A stretch of DNA of 64,000 nt from a virus, in IMG/VR virus record IMGVR_UViG_3300050821_008578, positions 1-64,000 of that record. One strand, given 5' to 3'. Shown here piece after piece: positions 50,842 to 59,162 of this stretch; position 1 is the first letter of the stretch; every line of letters begins with the position of its first letter. A program made the translations under genes and the position numbers. The notes under the pieces are model-generated. The model was not told the origin of the DNA. It was given only the letters and a program-made list of their open reading frames with translations, and searched no databases.

Positions 50842-53800
50842 TTTACCTCCATTTTAATTTCACATGTCCATTTTTCATGATCTCTATATACTTGATCAAT
50901 AGGAAAAGATTTTACTTCTTTTTTATCTAAAATATTCATTTCAAATTTATATGCTTTAGATGCTACATTTTGAAAAGTTAGAAAATCTTTTCTTAATGCT
51001 TCACCCTCTAAAATAGCATGATTGTCACCAATTCCTTTTACTTTAAATTCAATAGCTGAACCCCAAGAACTACCAATAGAAAAATCCATCTTTAAAGGAC
51101 AAATAATCCATGGATATAGTTCTGCCATTTTCACTTCATATAAGTATTGTAATCTTTTTATAATTTGAAATAACTCTCCAGGATAAGTGTCATATTCCAA
51201 AGAGTCATGAACACTAGCCACAAATAATGATTTGTATCCATCTTGTCTCAAACCATAAATTAGATGATTATTAGTAATTTCAATAATATCTGATGCGCTA
51301 CTTTGAACTGGATAGTTTACTGCACAGTTCCTAGCATGTGCAAGTAATCCCTTATCCTGAGAGAAGGCTTCGGGGACGGGGATGATTCTACCCATTGGAG
51401 TAAGAGCATAACCATCTTTAAGAACCTGTTTATGCTGGCTTGCAATCCACGCTTTTAATGCTGGTCTCCCATCAAAGAAATATCCTAAAATAGATTCTGC
51501 TTCTTCAGATGATACACCTAATTCAGGTGCCATAGAATATGCTGTTTTACCAAAAGCAATACCGAAATTAATTGTTTTACCATGACCACGTTGTTCTTTT
51601 GTTATTTCATCTACTGAAACTTTTCTTCCTAACTTATAAGAATAAATTAATGCTGCTGTATCTACATGTAGATCAATATCTTTAGAATATGCATCAACCA
51701 TTGATTGTTCTTTAGCAATACTAGCTATAATTCTTAATTCCAACTGAGAAGCATCAGGTGCTACAAATAACCCACCTTCACTCTTCCATCTACTGGTGAA
51801 TATTCGTTTAAAATCGCTTTTACTCGGAATGGAATGAAAACCAGATGAAAGACGCCCAGTTACTGTGCCTGGGATATAAAAATCAGGTTTATATGATGTA
51901 CCAATCATATCTTTAGGAATACCATTTAATCTACTATTCAATACTGCAATTTCATTACTTTTTGACAATGAAGTTAAAAATTTATTTTGTTCAGATCCTT
52001 CTTCACACTTTGTTTTTAATAAAAATTCAATTGCATCAGCATTGGCCTGTGGCTTTTTATTACCTGATTTACCACCATCAGTCATGAATTGTTTCATAGC
52101 TGGGAATGCAAAATATTTATCTCCATAGATAATATCTCTAATTTGATCCCTAGATGTAGCAGAAAAAGCCTGTTCTTCCATTTCAGCATCAGTCATTTTC
52201 TTTCGTTTAGTTTTATTTAATTCAATCAATCCTTGTTTCTTATCATGAATAAATTTCTTTACTACAGAAGTAGATCTCATTTCTTGTTTGAACTCTGTTA
52301 AGGCATTATCGAATTTATCTTTGATAAATCCATACATCTCCATATCAATTTCAATTCCTTTTGTTTCTGCTTCAGCAAATGGAATACTAGCTCTAATAAT
52401 TTCTTCAAGAATATGTTCAGTACCTGGTACCATTCTTTCTTCATCACTTTGATGAACTTTCATATTCCAATAAGCATCTAGAGCTGAATATTCACACAGA
52501 ATACCAGTAGGTATATTTCCAAAATGTCTATCTTTAATAGCAGTAAATTTACTTAGATATCCTTCACCCATCTTCTCCCAGTCATCAGTAACATTGAATT
52601 GTCTTCGAGCACGATCCTTTAATTTAAGACTTGATCTACCACCATCAAGTTGGTGTCCACTAATTAATGTATCATTTTTAATTTTTATTTTATATAAATT
52701 AATACCTAATTCAATTGATTCAAATCCTAAATCAAACTTAAGATTTTGACCAACAAGAGGTACTGTTTCTACAATTTCTTTAACTAAAGATTGAATTTTA
52801 ATTACTTGTGATGGTGATACTGAAAAAGGAATAGTATATTTATCTTTGATAAATTGAAATTGTTCTTCAAAGTAATTTTCAATAGAATTATCTAAAAAAT
52901 CTAATTCACATTTAGATTCTTCAATATCAGCGCTATCATTTCCACGTGAATCAATCCAAGTATAAATTTCTTCTCTACGTTTAGCCAAATCTTGTGGTGC
53001 ATGAATATTCATTGCTTCTAAAGCATTAGCTTTATGATAAGTATTATTTATCTCTAATGGGATTGAGACACCAATAGGATTATCTTCATGACAAAATGAA
53101 TACATAATAGACTTACCTCTATATGGAGAAAGAGCCCCTTCGGGATTCTCCTCACCATCTTTAGGTCTAGTTTCAATATCAAATACTGTATAATCTATTT
53201 TCCCAGATTTATATTTAGATAATAGATTTTGAAGATATTCAATTGCTTCATCAGGATTTAATGTTTTAACCCTTTTTGAAATATCAATATCATTTTCTTT
53301 AAAATTAAGTGCTTTAACAAAAGTTTGTTTAAATCTGGAAAGAAGATTAGGGTTTTTAATAACAGCTAATGGACTATAATTAGGAATAACATTAAAAGTC
53401 TTATTAAACACTTTTAATTTTTTACCAATTCCTAATTCACTAGTTATACCCTTAGTATTTTCAATCAATGATTCTAATACTGTATTTCCTAATGTAACAA
53501 TAGGAATAGATTCATCAAACCCCATCAACTCTTTAAATAGAATTGTTTTACAATTATCAATTTCTTCTTTATTTGGTAGACGATAGCCACCATTTTTAGT
53601 TATAGGGTCAGCATGAGTATAACATTTTAGAAGAGTAGTATAATAATATATTGTATCAAAATTATTAGGTATATCTAATGCTAATTCAATTAGTTTTTCA
53701 CTATCTTTAGTAAAAAGATTTCCTCGGTCATCTCCAGGAATATCACCTATAATTATTACTGTTGGATTTGTAAATCCTGTTTTATTTTTGATAAATGGGT

Positions 53801-53873
53801 TATCACATGATTTATGTAAACCACATTTATTACAAATTGGGAACATTTCAACCTTTTTTCTTAGCTTGTTCAT
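50838..53873 (-). CDS. DNA polymerase I-type with N-terminal UDG-like domain
   Basis: A 1011-residue replicative enzyme. Residues about 1-190 form a family-4 uracil-DNA-glycosylase-like domain: Cys14, Cys17, Cys84 and Cys108 match the iron-sulphur ligands, but the catalytic GE is GD (43-44) and the active-site His-Pro-Ser is replaced by NYSPL, so it may not cut. Residues about 225-470 are a 3'-5' exonuclease (FDIETRP, NLKFDLG, YSALDA). The polymerase part has DASQLELRI, RGHGKTINFGIAFGKTAY and VHDSLEYD (HDS instead of HDE). SPO1, an hmU phage, also has a UDG-polymerase fusion. Confidence 0.88.
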   Translation of the reverse strand: MNKLRKKVEMFPICNKCGLHKSCDNPFIKNKTGFTNPTVIIIGDIPGDDRGNLFTKDSEKLIELALDIPNNFDTIYYYTTLLKCYTHADPITKNGGYRLPNKEEIDNCKTILFKELMGFDESIPIVTLGNTVLESLIENTKGITSELGIGKKLKVFNKTFNVIPNYSPLAVIKNPNLLSRFKQTFVKALNFKENDIDISKRVKTLNPDEAIEYLQNLLSKYKSGKIDYTVFDIETRPKDGEENPEGALSPYRGKSIMYSFCHEDNPIGVSIPLEINNTYHKANALEAMNIHAPQDLAKRREEIYTWIDSRGNDSADIEESKCELDFLDNSIENYFEEQFQFIKDKYTIPFSVSPSQVIKIQSLVKEIVETVPLVGQNLKFDLGFESIELGINLYKIKIKNDTLISGHQLDGGRSSLKLKDRARRQFNVTDDWEKMGEGYLSKFTAIKDRHFGNIPTGILCEYSALDAYWNMKVHQSDEERMVPGTEHILEEIIRASIPFAEAETKGIEIDMEMYGFIKDKFDNALTEFKQEMRSTSVVKKFIHDKKQGLIELNKTKRKKMTDAEMEEQAFSATSRDQIRDIIYGDKYFAFPAMKQFMTDGGKSGNKKPQANADAIEFLLKTKCEEGSEQNKFLTSLSKSNEIAVLNSRLNGIPKDMIGTSYKPDFYIPGTVTGRLSSGFHSIPSKSDFKRIFTSRWKSEGGLFVAPDASQLELRIIASIAKEQSMVDAYSKDIDLHVDTAALIYSYKLGRKVSVDEITKEQRGHGKTINFGIAFGKTAYSMAPELGVSSEEAESILGYFFDGRPALKAWIASQHKQVLKDGYALTPMGRIIPVPEAFSQDKGLLAHARNCAVNYPVQSSASDIIEITNNHLIYGLRQDGYKSLFVASVHDSLEYDTYPGELFQIIKRLQYLYEVKMAELYPWIICPLKMDFSIGSSWGSAIEFKVKGIGDNHAILEGEALRKDFLTFQNVASKAYKFEMNILDKKEVKSFPIDQVYRDHEKWTCEIKMEVK

Positions 53874-54090
53874 GATGCCAATTTGCAGCCATCATGTAAG
53901 TAATACCAAGTTGAACTCCCAATCCATCATCATTATCCATTCCTTCACTTTTAAGCTCAAATCCTTTATCATAAAGAAGTTTTGCTGCTTCTTCATGTTC
54001 TTGTTTAGTAAAATCTCTATGATCAGGATGAAATGTTCTTAGATAATATTTCTTTCCATTCGATAAAGTTCCAATAGGTTGATCTCTCAT
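53848..54090 (-). CDS. Small protein, unknown (first gene after element 4)
   Basis: An 80-residue protein with a GGAGG ribosome site directly behind element 4. It has a SNGKKYYLRTFHPDHRD start, an acidic centre and a HHEQAKKKG end, mostly helical. Its end overlaps the polymerase start. Function unknown; perhaps polymerase-associated. Confidence 0.5.
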   Translation of the reverse strand: MRDQPIGTLSNGKKYYLRTFHPDHRDFTKQEHEEAAKLLYDKGFELKSEGMDNDDGLGVQLGITYMMAANWHHEQAKKKG

Positions 54091-54092
54091 TT

Positions 54093-54143
54093 TCTACCTC
54101 CAACTATCTTATCGGAACATTTTTCTAAAACAAAAGGGTTTTA
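54093..54143 (-). promoter_or_regulatory. Promoter-like repeat element, copy 4
   Basis: Identical over 51 bp to copy 2, including the ribosome site, with the 36-bp core at 54108-54143. It lies between the helicase gene end (54161) and the 80-residue gene, so it would drive the UDG-polymerase and downstream genes. Confidence 0.65.
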
Positions 54144-54160
54144 CAAAAAATAAATTTTAA

Positions 54161-55474
54161 TTATTCACTTTTTTCTTTAAACATTGCCTTAGCTAAATCT
54201 CTAGTTATTGGTATCTTCACATGACTATCACCACGTCTATTATCACTAATATATAAAATACCATCAGGTTTATCATCTGCAAAATTAATAGAAGACAGAG
54301 ACCATGCTCTATGAGCCTTACGAGCTGAATGAGCTAAATGTTCTTTTCTAATTAATTCACCCTTATTAGGAATTGCCCAACCTTCTCTATTTGGTTGGGC
54401 AAAACTTATAATAGGTACTTTAAAATAATCAGCTAATTGTATTAGATCTTTATATATTTCCCCAGCATCATTATACATATCATCTGTGTTACCACGAATA
54501 GGACAAAGACAATCATCATAGTCAACAATTATAAGATCTGGTTTAACACCCATCTTACTCTTAACTCTAGATATCCATGATCTAATATGTAAAGTATTAG
54601 CAGTTCCTTCTGGCCAATATTTAATAAATAGATTTGGTTTATATTTTAAAAATCTTTCAATCTTTGATTTATATTCTGGGGTATGAATATTATTAAATTC
54701 ACTATAAGTCAAACCAGTCAATCTACATGCATATTTAGTAGCTACTGCAATCTCACTAATCTCTAAAGAGATATGAAATACATTTTTTCCTGTAGCAATA
54801 TTATATGTACCTATATTACAACCCATAGTCGATTTTCCACATTTTGGTGGAGCCTGAATTATATGCAATTCTCCTGGTGCTAATCCACCACCAAATGCTC
54901 TATCAAATTTATGCATTCCTGTTTTAATTAATTTATCTTCAGAATATACTTTATCTGAAACTTCTTTTAGATTAATAATACTATCAAAATTTAATCCTTC
55001 ATCTACCCCACATCCTACTGATACTGCTTCATCAATTAATTTTAATCCTTTTTCATAACTGCCATCAGGATCTTTTTCAAGTATATTAACACATTCTAGA
55101 ATAGCATTTTTAAATTCTTGTCTACGAGCAAATTTAACAAATGAATCTATTATTGATTGCTCAGATTTAATATGTAATTTATATATTTCTTTTACTTCTT
55201 CAAATAAAAGTTGGGCAATTTCAGAACCATATCCATGAGAAGTAATATATTCTTCAATTTTAACAAATAATTGATCTCTGTCAACTTCAGCTTCATAAGT
55301 TAGAATATATTTATATATGATTTCATATAAAATCTTAAGAGATTTTGTTTCTAAATATTCTGCTTTAATTAATGAACCATATTCAGTTGCAAATTTGAGA
55401 TTATTACATAATAATTTCAATATTGTTCTTTGAAACTCAATTGAATATAGATATTCTGATTTATTTTCTGACAT
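54161..55474 (-). CDS. Replicative DNA helicase (DnaB-like)
   Basis: A 437-residue RecA-fold helicase: APPKCGKST Walker A at about residue 210, LIIVDYDD Walker B at about 315, and a SFAQPNREG segment where DnaB has the arginine-finger/loop region. The N-terminal 170 residues are helical, as in DnaB. It unwinds the fork for the polymerase. It overlaps the exonuclease gene. Confidence 0.85.
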   Translation of the reverse strand: MSENKSEYLYSIEFQRTILKLLCNNLKFATEYGSLIKAEYLETKSLKILYEIIYKYILTYEAEVDRDQLFVKIEEYITSHGYGSEIAQLLFEEVKEIYKLHIKSEQSIIDSFVKFARRQEFKNAILECVNILEKDPDGSYEKGLKLIDEAVSVGCGVDEGLNFDSIINLKEVSDKVYSEDKLIKTGMHKFDRAFGGGLAPGELHIIQAPPKCGKSTMGCNIGTYNIATGKNVFHISLEISEIAVATKYACRLTGLTYSEFNNIHTPEYKSKIERFLKYKPNLFIKYWPEGTANTLHIRSWISRVKSKMGVKPDLIIVDYDDCLCPIRGNTDDMYNDAGEIYKDLIQLADYFKVPIISFAQPNREGWAIPNKGELIRKEHLAHSARKAHRAWSLSSINFADDKPDGILYISDNRRGDSHVKIPITRDLAKAMFKEKSE

Positions 55475-56381
55475 TATTTAATTTCTCTGATACAAAGATG
55501 AACCATAAACTAATTGTTCTAAATTCTAATTGTTTGAATTTATTAACTACAAAATCAAAATCTGGTTTGGATTGTAATTGAGATTCAATATAAGCTGTTT
55601 GTACTTCTGTATTGGATATTTTACATCTACTTAGATCCATCAATTCAAGATTTCTTTTAAAGATATTAAAATTTTCTTTTAATTTAATTAAATTTTTATC
55701 TTCTAATTTATCTTTATTTATTAATCCTACAATATCAAAAAATGATGTTTGTTTATCTGGTAATTGTTTAATAATTTTAGTCGCTGCTACAGGACCAATC
55801 CCCTTAATTCCAGAAATATTATCAGAATCATCCCCCATCAAACATTTCCAGAAAATAAACTGATTAGGACTTACTTCTTTATAATTAGAAAAATTATTAA
55901 GAGTATAATACTCATCTTTCATAGCTCTAAATACTTCCATACCATGACTAACCATTTGAAGATAATCTTCATCATCTGAAATGACTGTAACTTTATTTCC
56001 ATTATTAAATATATTTTGACCTAACCTAAAAATAACATCATCTGCTTCTTGTCCTGCCATTTTAATAGTAGGAATTCCCATTTTAGGTAGTAGTTCTTCT
56101 AGAATCTGAAATGCACAATCAAAATATTTACTTGTGTCTTCTTCACCTTCTACTTTTGGTGATTTAATTCTCTTTTTATACTCAGGATATAACTCTTCTC
56201 TCCATTTTGCCCTACCCCCATCAAATACCACAATAGGTTCTCCAAATTCTAAATATTTATGTAAAGATTTTAGAAAACCGAATGTGGGTCCAGTAGAAAA
56301 TCCATCACTATTAGTAAGATGTTTGAGTTTATGTACATTTCTCCATAATAAATAATTACCATCTACTATAAAATATTTCAT
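55461..56381 (-). CDS. 5'-3' exonuclease (RNase H/FEN-like)
   Basis: A 306-residue nuclease: IVDGNYLLWR at the N-terminus, GQEADDVIFRLGQ, TVISDDEDYLQMV and DDSDNISGIKGIGPVAATKII (helix-three-turn-helix) supply the metal and DNA-binding residues of T4 RNase H/T5 exonuclease-type enzymes. It removes RNA primers and flaps during lagging-strand synthesis. It overlaps the helicase start and the upstream nuclease gene by ATGA. Confidence 0.85.
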   Translation of the reverse strand: MKYFIVDGNYLLWRNVHKLKHLTNSDGFSTGPTFGFLKSLHKYLEFGEPIVVFDGGRAKWREELYPEYKKRIKSPKVEGEEDTSKYFDCAFQILEELLPKMGIPTIKMAGQEADDVIFRLGQNIFNNGNKVTVISDDEDYLQMVSHGMEVFRAMKDEYYTLNNFSNYKEVSPNQFIFWKCLMGDDSDNISGIKGIGPVAATKIIKQLPDKQTSFFDIVGLINKDKLEDKNLIKLKENFNIFKRNLELMDLSRCKISNTEVQTAYIESQLQSKPDFDFVVNKFKQLEFRTISLWFIFVSEKLNNVRK

Positions 56382-56938
56382 ATTAAATCCTTAATTTTAT
56401 TAATTACCTCTTCTATATTATCTTCAACTTCTTTATTAGTAAATCTTACTATTTTCCATCCTTGGGAATTCAGAAACTTATCTCTAATTTGATCTTTTTC
56501 CTTATCATGCCAATCTGGATGATCAAGTTCAATATTTATATTTGCATCAGGAATAGTAAAATCCATTTGATATGGCCAAAATCTTAAATCATTTATAATT
56601 AATAAACCACAATTATATAATAATTGATTTGCTTTATGAGTAAAAAATTTCCATTCTATAGGGCTAAGATTATAATGTTCTTTTTTGAATTTATTTAATC
56701 TTTTTAATGAAAATGTTGCTGCTTTAGATTGGTGGTTTGGGTGATTATTAATATAATCACTTAGAACTTTACCACAAATTTCTTTAGACATATTAGGATT
56801 ATCTATACGAAGTTTCGCTAATTGATTTCTAGCACTATTTCTTCCAGTATTAGTTTTAGCCCAATGCCCTTTTATATAAATAGTATCTTTATATATAGAA
56901 GTAATTTCTAACCCACATCCACATGTACACAATTTCAT
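56378..56938 (-). CDS. DUF559/Vsr-like nuclease, probable mobile endonuclease
   Basis: A 186-residue protein with a cysteine-rich start (CTCGCGLEITSIYKDTIYIKGH) and a C-terminal restriction-endonuclease fold (YQMDFTIPDANINIELDHPDWHDKEKDQIRDKFLNSQGWKIVRFT), matching Vsr/DUF559 nucleases with D...E-x-D at the core. Between replication genes, it is probably a homing-type endonuclease; a repair nuclease is the alternative. Confidence 0.65.
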   Translation of the reverse strand: MKLCTCGCGLEITSIYKDTIYIKGHWAKTNTGRNSARNQLAKLRIDNPNMSKEICGKVLSDYINNHPNHQSKAATFSLKRLNKFKKEHYNLSPIEWKFFTHKANQLLYNCGLLIINDLRFWPYQMDFTIPDANINIELDHPDWHDKEKDQIRDKFLNSQGWKIVRFTNKEVEDNIEEVINKIKDLI

Positions 56939-57186
56939 TCAATTTGTCCTAGTTCTTTAAGTAACTTTTTATGAGATTGATATATTTGGACTTCTGATTC
57001 ATCGCAATCACCACAAGATTCATAATAATTCATAGTCTTTTTTAATTCTATAACTATTTTATCAAAAGCTGATTTTTCTATAACATTAAGATAATTAATA
57101 GATAAAGAATTTTTACATGGTTGATCTGGTAATTTGGAAGCATAAGAAGTATGTGTCATATCCAGATAAAACTCTTTTGGTTTCAT
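56935..57186 (-). CDS. MKPKEW/MKPREW-family small protein, paralogue 1
   Basis: ATG 57186 is chosen for its GAGGAAA ribosome site and its TAATG junction with the upstream gene. The 83-residue product shares the MKPKEFYL start and NVIEKSAFDKIVIELKK region with the next gene (MKPREWKL, VVEKSAYNKAIDALKE). It belongs to a local family of three copies. It overlaps the nuclease gene by ATGA. Function unknown. Confidence 0.55.
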   Translation of the reverse strand: MKPKEFYLDMTHTSYASKLPDQPCKNSLSINYLNVIEKSAFDKIVIELKKTMNYYESCGDCDESEVQIYQSHKKLLKELGQIE

Positions 57187-57446
57187 TATTTTTCCTCTAA
57201 TTCTTTTAATACTTTTAATGCTAAATTTCTTTGCCAAGTAGTGCTGTCACCATATATTCCCACTGGTTTTGATAATTCTTTTAATGCATCTATTGCCTTA
57301 TTATAAGCAGATTTCTCTACTACAATAAGACCATTTTCTTTACCAACAACCCACTCACCATCAGCAATTTGATGACTCTCAAAATGTAAACCATCATCAC
57401 CAACTTCAATACGTTCCTTTTTTAATTTCCATTCTCTTGGCTTCAT
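57186..57446 (-). CDS. MKPREW-family small protein, paralogue 2
   Basis: An 86-residue member of the local family: MKPREWKLKKERIEV start, GEWVVGKENGLIVVEKSAYNKAIDALKEL, and LALKVLKELEEK end. It overlaps the broken third copy upstream by ATGA and the next copy by TAATG. Function unknown. Confidence 0.6.
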   Translation of the reverse strand: MKPREWKLKKERIEVGDDGLHFESHQIADGEWVVGKENGLIVVEKSAYNKAIDALKELSKPVGIYGDSTTWQRNLALKVLKELEEK

Positions 57447-57577
57447 TTATTTTGATCCTCTTCAAGTTCTTGTAAAACATTTCTAGCTAAAGTTCCAACT
57501 GGAATAAATTCACCACAAACTTCACCTTCTATCATTCCAGGAACATCATTAGTAATTAATCATTCTCTTGGTTTCAT
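57443..57577 (-). pseudogene. Third MKPREW-family copy, broken by TGA at codon 6
   Basis: ATG 57577 overlaps the upstream TGA as ATGA, and the reading frame ends in a TGA that overlaps the next ATG, just as for intact genes here. Codons 1-5 are MKPRE, like the two intact copies; codon 6, Trp in paralogue 2, is TGA. The rest (44 codons in all) ends VLQELEE like paralogue 2. The frame is otherwise clean, so the break is recent, or the stop is read through, or the 3' part restarts at an internal ATG. Confidence 0.6.
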
Positions 57578-57771
57578 TTTGATGATTCCAATACATCAAA
57601 ATGTTCAGGTTTGAGCCAAATTGTGTGATTATGATCTTCTCCTGCTTTTACCATAATTCTAAATTGACCTTTAGCAGTATCATCTTCACTGATAATAACA
57701 CCTTTACATTTTTCATAAAAACTATTTTCTTCAGTCACTATTACTTCTTGTCCATATCTATATTTTTTCAT
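57574..57771 (-). CDS. Small barrel-like protein, unknown
   Basis: A 65-residue protein beginning MKKYRYGQEVIVTEENSFYEKCKGVIIS, the pattern of a small KOW/SH3-like barrel, and ending WLKPEHFDVLESSK. GGAGGAAA precedes its ATG. Function unknown. Confidence 0.55.
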   Translation of the reverse strand: MKKYRYGQEVIVTEENSFYEKCKGVIISEDDTAKGQFRIMVKAGEDHNHTIWLKPEHFDVLESSK

Positions 57772-57781
57772 TTTTCCTCCA

Positions 57782-58741
57782 TTACATTATAATAGAATTA
57801 GTAGACATATTTAAAGAAGTCCTGGAAATTGATTCAGATTCGGAAAAGAATTTTTGATATCCATCTTTATAATCAGCAGGATCTTTTAATTTACCATTAT
57901 CTGTTTGAGTTAATGGTATTTTAATTAAATTAACTTTTATATCAGCTTTCAATAATTTTATAATTACCTTATTTTGTTCTTCAGCTGTAGTATCCGCATC
58001 TAATGATAAATATACTTCATTTGTCTTATTCTTTAATAAATTAACTTGATAATCAGTGATTGTTTTACCTAATAGTGCAACTGCTGATACACCAGTAGCT
58101 TTGTTAGCAAATATACTACTTACAATACCTTCACAGATAATAACTTTACCATTAACATTATTTATGTTATATAGTATAGCTGATTTACTACCTTCAGTAT
58201 TAATATACCTTGGTTCTTTTCCATTATAGGATCTACCTACTACATAAGTACATTCATTTGAAATATTAAAGAATGGAAATAATATTCTACCAACCCATTT
58301 TCTTACTTCCCTATCTTTAGATTCATCAAAGAAAGGCATACCTACTCTAATATTATATTTTTCAATATCTTGATCAGTAAATCCACGAAGAAGTAAATAT
58401 TTATAAGCAAATGGTGTTTCAGATTTAGTAATAGGACAACTAATTTCATCCAAATTAACCAAATTAACTCTTTTACGAAGAAATATTTTATTTATTTTAT
58501 TTTTAAGATCATTAAAAGTTGTAGCTGTATTTCCAGATAATAAACTTAATTCTTTTAAATCTGATAATCTGCCTCTAGATTGACATCTAAGACAGTTATA
58601 TACCTTTTTCAGAATATTAAAACCTAGATGAAATTTATCATCTACTTTACCTAATTTCTGATAACAGAAAGGGCAATTTGTGAAGAATTCTCCTTCACGG
58701 TGACCTTTAATAATATTATCTGGAATAATATTAAGATCCAT
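57782..58741 (-). CDS. DNA primase (DnaG-like, CHC2 zinc finger and Toprim)
   Basis: A 319-residue primase. A zinc finger near residues 23-60 (CPFC...CLRC) binds template DNA, and the Toprim core has KVIICEG (Glu) and LSLDADTTAE (Asp-x-Asp) at about residues 205 and 245. It is shorter than bacterial DnaG and lacks a recognisable C-terminal helicase-binding domain. It makes RNA primers for the fork, and its ATG is one base from the upstream gene's stop. Confidence 0.85.
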   Translation of the reverse strand: MDLNIIPDNIIKGHREGEFFTNCPFCYQKLGKVDDKFHLGFNILKKVYNCLRCQSRGRLSDLKELSLLSGNTATTFNDLKNKINKIFLRKRVNLVNLDEISCPITKSETPFAYKYLLLRGFTDQDIEKYNIRVGMPFFDESKDREVRKWVGRILFPFFNISNECTYVVGRSYNGKEPRYINTEGSKSAILYNINNVNGKVIICEGIVSSIFANKATGVSAVALLGKTITDYQVNLLKNKTNEVYLSLDADTTAEEQNKVIIKLLKADIKVNLIKIPLTQTDNGKLKDPADYKDGYQKFFSESESISRTSLNMSTNSIIM

Positions 58742-59100
58742 TATTTAGTTCTCAAATGATTAATAGAATATAATGCTCTTTGTGCATATTTCATATATTC
58801 ATCAACACTTATACGTTCATCAAAATTAGTATTATTATCATAAAAATTAGCAGTAGCTAATTGTTTAAGTACTTTTTCTAATTCTGTATTAATACTTTTT
58901 TCAATAAGAAGTTCTTCTCTTAGATTTCTTATTTTTTCTGCACTAACTATATGAGTTGTCACTACTGTACTTTCAGCAACACATTCAGTTAATCTATCTA
59001 CTTCTTCTAAAAGGAATTTAATATCATTGGAACTAAATCCACTTCTTAAATTTGACCATAATCTTCTACGAAGATCATTTAATTTTTCTTCATTTGTCAT
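58741..59100 (-). CDS. Small helical protein before primase, unknown
   Basis: A 119-residue charged helical protein with an NLREELLIEKSINTELEKVLKQ coiled-coil-like segment, following element 5. Context suggests a primase-associated protein; no recognised domain. Confidence 0.5.
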   Translation of the reverse strand: MTNEEKLNDLRRRLWSNLRSGFSSNDIKFLLEEVDRLTECVAESTVVTTHIVSAEKIRNLREELLIEKSINTELEKVLKQLATANFYDNNTNFDERISVDEYMKYAQRALYSINHLRTK

Positions 59101-59119
59101 TAAATTTTCCCCCTAATTA

Positions 59120-59156
59120 CTTATCGGAATAAAGTTCTAAAAACAAAAGGGTTTTA
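59120..59156 (-). promoter_or_regulatory. Promoter-like repeat element, diverged copy 5
   Basis: Keeps the CTTATCGGAA and CAAAAGGGTTTTA ends of the common core but differs in the middle (AATAAAG replaces ACATTTTT and one A is added). It lies between the SF2 helicase gene end (59163) and the 119-residue gene, where the other copies lie relative to their genes. The conserved halves suggest it keeps function. Confidence 0.55.
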
Positions 59157-59162
59157 CAAAAT

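Noticed and set aside
57560-57562. TGA read as tryptophan (alternative genetic code)
   Set aside because: Dozens of genes here end in TGA, often in ATGA overlaps, and Trp is coded by TGG throughout. Only this one copy suggests recoding.
31898-59156. CRISPR-like array from the five repeated elements
   Set aside because: The copies are 5-14 kb apart, each at a gene junction, with no regular spacers or cas genes.
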